Below, one piece after another: positions 60,083 to 64,000 of a stretch of DNA of 64,000 bases; position 1 is the first letter of the stretch, and every line of letters starts with the position of its first letter. The stretch lies in contig NZ_JBNARB010000012.1 of assembly GCF_049723235.1 (NCBI RefSeq), positions 4,274-68,273 on the forward strand, in the 5' to 3' direction. This DNA comes from Thermovenabulum sp049723235. Its GTDB lineage: Bacteria; Bacillota; Thermosediminibacteria; Thermosediminibacterales; Thermosediminibacteraceae. Under the pieces are notes generated by a model that saw only the letters and a program-made list of their open reading frames with translations, did not search any database and was not told the origin of the DNA. Made by a program: the position numbers and the translations under genes.

Positions 60083-60433
60083 ATGGAAGAAAAAAATACG
60101 TATAATAACAATTACGATAATTGCCCGTTGACTTATGCATTGAATCTCATAGGCGGCAAATGGAAACTTCCCGTAATATGGGCTTTAAGCAAAAACGGAA
60201 CTATGAGGTATAATGAATTGAAAAGAAATATAAACGGTATTACCAACATGATGCTAACCCAGGTGCTAAGGGAACTGGAAAATGACGGTATAGTCAATAG
60301 AAAACAGTATATGGAAATCCCGCCGCGGGTGGAATACTCCTTAACCGAAAACGGTAAAGAACTCATTCCCGCTCTAAAAGCCTTAGCCCACTGGGGAAGC
60401 AATATGAAAAAAATTAACCGGGAAGGGATGTAA
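60083..60433 (+). CDS. HxlR-family winged-helix regulator
   Basis: A 116-residue HxlR protein: CPLTYALNLIGGKWKLPVIWALSKNGTMRYNELKRNINGITNMMLTQVLRELENDGIVNRKQY and the VEYSLTENGKELIPALKALAHWG end. The single N-terminal Cys before PLTYAL is the position that senses thiol stress in YodB-type members. It is divergent from the GNAT/FMN-protein pair, its likely target. The ATG at 60083 is used; GTG at 60071 lies in the ribosome-binding site. Confidence 0.92.
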   Translation: MEEKNTYNNNYDNCPLTYALNLIGGKWKLPVIWALSKNGTMRYNELKRNINGITNMMLTQVLRELENDGIVNRKQYMEIPPRVEYSLTENGKELIPALKALAHWGSNMKKINREGM

Positions 60434-61399
60434 ATGCAAATTATCAATTCAATTAATTTTACTAATGAACAATTAATTGGAAATGTTAATCCAAAACCAT
60501 TTTTAAAATGGGCAGGAGGAAAAAGTCAATTAATAAAAGAATTATATAAAAGATTACCAATAACAATCATTAAAAGTGGATTAATAGAAAGTTATGTAGA
60601 ACCTTTCGTTGGTGGTGGTGCCTTTTTCTTTTTTTTAAAAAAGAATTTTAAAATTAATAAGTCTTATTTATTTGATATTAACAGAGAATTGATTGTATGT
60701 TATAAAGTAATTCAAAATAACGTAAATGAGTTGATTTACTTTTTAAGCAATCTTGAAAAAGAATATCATAACTACTCTGAAGAAAAAAGAAAAGAATTCT
60801 ATTATAAAATAAGAGAAAATTACAACTTACAAAGAAAAGAATTTAATTATTCAAATTATAATTCAGACTGGATAGTTAGAGCAACATACATGATATTTTT
60901 AAATAAAACATGTTTTAATGGTTTATATAGATTAAATAAAGCAGGGGAATTTAATGTTCCCTTTGGAAAGTACAAAAATCCTACTATTTGCGATAAAGAC
61001 AATCTATTAGAGGTAAATAAAGCTTTATTTGATACTGAGATTATTTGTGCAGATTTTGAAGAAAGCAAAAAATTTATTCAAAAAAATACTTTGATTTACC
61101 TTGACCCTCCTTATCGTCCATTAAATAGTACCTCCAATTTTACAAATTACAATGAAGACGGTTTTGACGATCAAGACCAGATACGTTTAGCAAAATTTTT
61201 TATTGAAATGCACAAAAAGGGAGCATATCTAATTCTAAGTAATTCTGACCCAAAAAATGAAAATATAAACGACAATTTTTTTGATGAATTGTACAACGGT
61301 TTTATCATTGAAAGGGTAAAAGCAAAAAGGTATATTAATTGCAACGGAAACAAACGGGGAGAAATAAATGAATTAATTATAAGAAATTACGAAAGGTGA
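60434..61399 (+). CDS. dpnM: Adenine-specific DNA methyltransferase, Dam/DpnM type (GATC)
   Basis: A 321-residue alpha-class N6-adenine methyltransferase. The SAM motif is PFLKWAGGKSQLIKEL plus EPFVGGGAFFF, the catalytic motif is YLDPPYRPL, and FLNKTCFNGLYRLNKAGEFNVPFGKYKNP is the Dam-type target-recognition part. With DpnII next to it, the target should be GATC. It is much richer in A+T than its neighbours, as are the next two genes. It starts 1 base after hxlR stops. Confidence 0.94.
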   Translation: MQIINSINFTNEQLIGNVNPKPFLKWAGGKSQLIKELYKRLPITIIKSGLIESYVEPFVGGGAFFFFLKKNFKINKSYLFDINRELIVCYKVIQNNVNELIYFLSNLEKEYHNYSEEKRKEFYYKIRENYNLQRKEFNYSNYNSDWIVRATYMIFLNKTCFNGLYRLNKAGEFNVPFGKYKNPTICDKDNLLEVNKALFDTEIICADFEESKKFIQKNTLIYLDPPYRPLNSTSNFTNYNEDGFDDQDQIRLAKFFIEMHKKGAYLILSNSDPKNENINDNFFDELYNGFIIERVKAKRYINCNGNKRGEINELIIRNYER

Positions 61400-61404
61400 T
61401 ATGA

Positions 61405-62319
61405 ATGAATAAGTTATATTTAGATTTTTTAAATTTGAATGAACAAGAAAGCGTTATAGAAAAATTTCATGAAACAATTATAGATACAAACAGAAGCTAT
61501 GATTTTTTTACTGATTGGAGTAAAATAAAAAAGCATATCAATAAATTTAAAATAGAATTAAATATTTTTAATAGCTTAATTTGGAGTAAAGAATTTGAAA
61601 AGGATTTAAAAAAAATTCTTAAAGATTATCCTCAAGTAATACCCGTAATACCGTTATTGTTAGCAATAAGAGAAAAAAATCTTAAAATAATTAAAGATTT
61701 GGATAGTACTAATTTTTCTATTGTAAATTATGATTTTAATGCCAGAACCCTTTCAGATAAAGAAATTGAAGATTTGGTAGAATTTTTTAATAAAACTGGG
61801 CTAAAAAAATTTTTTCTTGAGATGGGGGCAAAAAGTATCCAGGATTATGCAATCGGGGTAGAAGTAGGTTTAGATACTCACGCAAGAAAAAACAGAAGTG
61901 GAAGAGCTATGGAAATATTATTAAAACCTATAATTGAAAATATTTCAAATAAATTAGGATATAAACCTTTGTTCCAAAAAAAATTTGGATATTTAGAGGA
62001 TAAATATAAAATAAGAGTTAACCCTTCAATAAAAAACAGAAAAGCCGATTTTATCTTAATTAAAAATAACAAAATTATCAATATTGAAGTTAATTTTTTT
62101 TCGGGAACTGGCTCAAAACCTCAAGAAATTGTTGATTCTTATATAGAAAGGCAAAATGAATTAAAAGAAAATGGATTCGAGTTTATCTGGATTACTGATG
62201 GTGAAGGATGGAAAGGACAGAAAAATCAGATACATAAAGGATTTGATAAAATAGATTATCTATTAAACATTCATTTTGTACGACTTGGCTTATTGGAGGA
62301 AATAATATGCAGGATTTAG
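61405..62319 (+). CDS. dpnII: Type II restriction endonuclease, DpnII family
   Basis: A 304-residue endonuclease that cuts unmethylated GATC. The N-terminal half is family-typical, and the conserved core GVEVGLDTHARKNRSGRAMEILLKP, KADFILIKNNKIINIEVNFF (PD-(D/E)xK-like D...E-x-N) and GSKPQEIVDSYIERQNELKENGFEFIWITDG match DpnII/MboI. It lies between the two methyltransferases, the classic dpnM-dpnA-dpnB locus in a changed order. Confidence 0.94.
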   Translation: MNKLYLDFLNLNEQESVIEKFHETIIDTNRSYDFFTDWSKIKKHINKFKIELNIFNSLIWSKEFEKDLKKILKDYPQVIPVIPLLLAIREKNLKIIKDLDSTNFSIVNYDFNARTLSDKEIEDLVEFFNKTGLKKFFLEMGAKSIQDYAIGVEVGLDTHARKNRSGRAMEILLKPIIENISNKLGYKPLFQKKFGYLEDKYKIRVNPSIKNRKADFILIKNNKIINIEVNFFSGTGSKPQEIVDSYIERQNELKENGFEFIWITDGEGWKGQKNQIHKGFDKIDYLLNIHFVRLGLLEEIICRI

Positions 62320-63086
62320 GTTTTAAAAAAGAAATTACCACCGTTTGGTCCTTCCCCGAAAGGGGGAAATGGGTAACCCATAACGGGAGTTATAGAGGAA
62401 ATTTCGCTCCGCAAATTCCCAGGAACATTATTTTAAGATATTCAAATGTAGGCGACACCGTACTTGACCCTATGGTTGGAAGCGGTACAACTTTAATAGA
62501 AACAAAATTATTAAATAGAAAAGGGATTGGTTTTGATATTAATCCTGATAGTGTAGAACTTGCAAAAAATAATTTGTCGTTTGATTCGGAATGCAAATAT
62601 GAACAGATAGTAAAAATAGGGGATGTGAGGAAATTGGATGATATAGACGATAACAGTATCGACCTAATAATAACTCATCCCCCATATTTAAACATTATAA
62701 AATATTCGAACGGAAAAATAGAAGGAGACTTATCAAATATTTCCGATGTTAGAAAATTTTGCGATGAATTCGAGAAAGGTATTGCAGAGCTTTATAGAGT
62801 ATTAAAAGAAGATAAATTCTGCGCCATTTTAATAGGAGATACCAGAAAGAATGGACATTACATACCCCTCTCTTACTATGTTATGAGACTTTTCTTAAAG
62901 CAGGGATTTGTTTTAAAAGAAGACATTATAAAAGTGCAGCATAATTGCAAGTCCACACCGTACTGGGAAAAACAAGTAGAGAAATACAATTTTTATTTAA
63001 TAATGCATGAACATTTATTTATTTTCAGAAAACCTAAGAAAACAGAAAATTTAACGAGACTAAAATACAGCTCCCGATTATTTTAG
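62307..63086 (+). CDS. Second DNA methyltransferase of the DpnII locus (beta class)
   Basis: A 259-residue amino-methyltransferase of the N4/N6 beta class. SAM binding is DTVLDPMVGSGTTLIETKLLNRKGIGFDINP. The catalytic motif is IITHPPYLNIIKYS, that is HPPY rather than the DPPY of DpnA. The target domain is small or absent. It overlaps dpnII by 13 bases. DpnA methylates single-stranded DNA during transformation; here it may be N6-A or N4-C specific. Confidence 0.88.
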   Translation: MQDLGFKKEITTVWSFPERGKWVTHNGSYRGNFAPQIPRNIILRYSNVGDTVLDPMVGSGTTLIETKLLNRKGIGFDINPDSVELAKNNLSFDSECKYEQIVKIGDVRKLDDIDDNSIDLIITHPPYLNIIKYSNGKIEGDLSNISDVRKFCDEFEKGIAELYRVLKEDKFCAILIGDTRKNGHYIPLSYYVMRLFLKQGFVLKEDIIKVQHNCKSTPYWEKQVEKYNFYLIMHEHLFIFRKPKKTENLTRLKYSSRLF

Positions 63087-63124
63087 AATTTTTATTATAT
63101 GAAGGATTTGTCTCATTTTCGTTT

Positions 63125-63910
63125 TTATACCTTAATCTCCGTTTTAAAAAAGGTCACGGCTTTTCCCCCGATGTGGATTCTTTCTTTTAATATGCGGAGC
63201 TTTAATATTCCCCCTCTTTTTGATGCTTGATATGCAATTAAACTATCCTTTTTCAGTTTATTGCTCCAATAGGGACCAAGACAACAGTGGGCTGAACCGG
63301 TTACCGGATCTTCGTTAATTCCTACCGCCGGTGCAAAAAATCTTGAAATGAAATCGAATTCAGGGTTTGATGAGGCACTGGTGAGAATAATTCCTCTTGC
63401 ATTAACTTTTTTTAATAATTCAAAATCGGGCTTTAAATTTTTTATATACTCCTCATCTTCCACTTCAATTAAATAATCCATTCTGTTTTTCCCAGCGAAA
63501 ATTACAGGAACGTTTAACGCTTTTTTTAATTCCCCGGGTATTTCTGCGGGTTCTGCCGGTTCTAAAGGAAAATCGAGAATAATATACTCCTTTTCCTTGA
63601 AGGCTTTTAATACCCCGCTTTTTGTGTAAAAAATGGCTTCCTTTCCCTCTTCAAGAAACCCTTCCTCCCATAAAATATGGGCACTTGCCAGGGTAGCATG
63701 CCCGCAAAGGTCTACTTCACTTTCAGGAGTAAACCACCTTAAATCATATCCCTTTTCTTTTTTGAAAAGAAAAGCCGTTTCAGAAAGGTTCATTTCCATA
63801 GCTATTTTTTGCATTAAATCCTGGCCAATTTGCTTTTCTAAAAGGCATACTCCCGCCGGATTACCTTCAAATAAATTTTCCGCAAAGGCATCCACCTGAA
63901 ATAATTTCAT
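63125..63910 (-). CDS. PhzF-family isomerase/epimerase-like protein
   Basis: A 261-residue protein with two diaminopimelate-epimerase-like halves. The catalytic glutamate is in MEMNLSETAFLF, followed by LRWFTPESEVDLCGHATLASAHIL; the second half has FFAPAVGINEDPVTGSAHCCLGPYW. No phenazine genes are near, so the true substrate is unknown. Start after AGGAGG. It converges on the restriction-modification island. The last 90 bases of the window hold nothing I can support. Confidence 0.92.
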   Translation of the reverse strand: MKLFQVDAFAENLFEGNPAGVCLLEKQIGQDLMQKIAMEMNLSETAFLFKKEKGYDLRWFTPESEVDLCGHATLASAHILWEEGFLEEGKEAIFYTKSGVLKAFKEKEYIILDFPLEPAEPAEIPGELKKALNVPVIFAGKNRMDYLIEVEDEEYIKNLKPDFELLKKVNARGIILTSASSNPEFDFISRFFAPAVGINEDPVTGSAHCCLGPYWSNKLKKDSLIAYQASKRGGILKLRILKERIHIGGKAVTFFKTEIKV

Positions 63911-64000
63911 AATTTTCTCCTCCTTTTTATTTAGCCATACGAGTAAATTGCGATGACCAGAGAGACAGATGAAATAGCGATTTTAGGGCATTCAAAAAAA

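Noticed and set aside
63953..64000. Short open plus-strand frame starting ATG at 63953 and running off the right edge
   Set aside because: Only 16 codons are visible and no ribosome-binding site precedes it, so it cannot be supported.
1..64000. CRISPR array, tRNA or rRNA genes, intact insertion sequence
   Set aside because: I looked for regular repeats with spacers, cloverleaf sequences ending in CCA, rRNA landmarks and transposase motifs and recognised none.

Overview
The window reads as a chromosomal segment of a low-GC, spore-forming, anaerobic Firmicute of the Clostridia, probably a thermophile of the Thermoanaerobacterales/Thermosediminibacterales type. That placement is an inference. 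It rests on a Spo0E-like phosphatase, a CtsR operator, FMN and T-box riboswitches, the acpS-nnr-alr-ndoAI-ndoA gene order, stalk-domain and DUF3160 surface proteins, strong AGGAGG ribosome-binding sites and frequent TTG/GTG starts. Most genes lie on the minus strand. No rRNA, tRNA or CRISPR array was seen.

Region 1-12.7 kb is housekeeping: the N-terminus of a GntR regulator, then the t6A tRNA-modification genes (tsaD on plus; tsaE-tsaB-rimI on minus). A tight cluster of DnaA boxes sits between tsaD and rimI. Next come an FMN-riboswitch-controlled riboflavin transporter, a three-gene amidohydrolase / D-aminopeptidase / class-I-amidotransferase hydrolase operon, a tandem HD-GYP protein, the NdoAI/NdoA toxin-antitoxin pair, alr, the NAD(P)HX repair enzyme and acpS, and a CtsR-controlled Hsp20.

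Region 12.7-29 kb is accessory: a large PBPb-PAS-GGDEF-HD-GYP receptor, a Spo0E-like protein and an Xre regulator, a selenium/sulfur module (YedE-YedF-DUF3343), a YtrA-type regulator with its ABC transporter and a striking operator, and a run of unknown exported proteins (DUF4846, DUF3160, FG-GAP-like). It ends in a decaying stretch containing an arsM remnant, a glycerate-kinase/GntP chimera, a helical-protein remnant and an M20-peptidase remnant, with intact DUF4438 and YbaK genes among them.

Region 29-37.5 kb is one eight-gene aromatic amino-acid operon (pheA-aroF-tyrA-aroA-aroE-aroC-aroKB-aroQ) behind a canonical promoter and a T-box whose specifier reads as UUC (Phe).

Region 37.5-54.3 kb holds the least described material. 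One part is a five-gene set that looks like a c-di-GMP-linked envelope polysaccharide system: REC-GGDEF-REC, membrane HEAT protein, processive GT2, membrane-anchored glycosidase-like protein, CLC channel. The other is a three-gene exported cluster (small lipoprotein, HExxH lipoprotein, 1140-residue stalk-domain protein) facing a 12-TM LuxR-type regulator across repeated palindromes. Between them is a 0.7 kb nearly gene-free stretch with inverted, hairpin-forming repeats. Region 54.3-64 kb has a TRAP transporter, a C_GCAxxG_C_C protein with a TDT transporter, an HxlR regulator opposite a GNAT/FMN-protein pair, an AT-rich DpnII-type restriction-modification island, and a PhzF-like protein.
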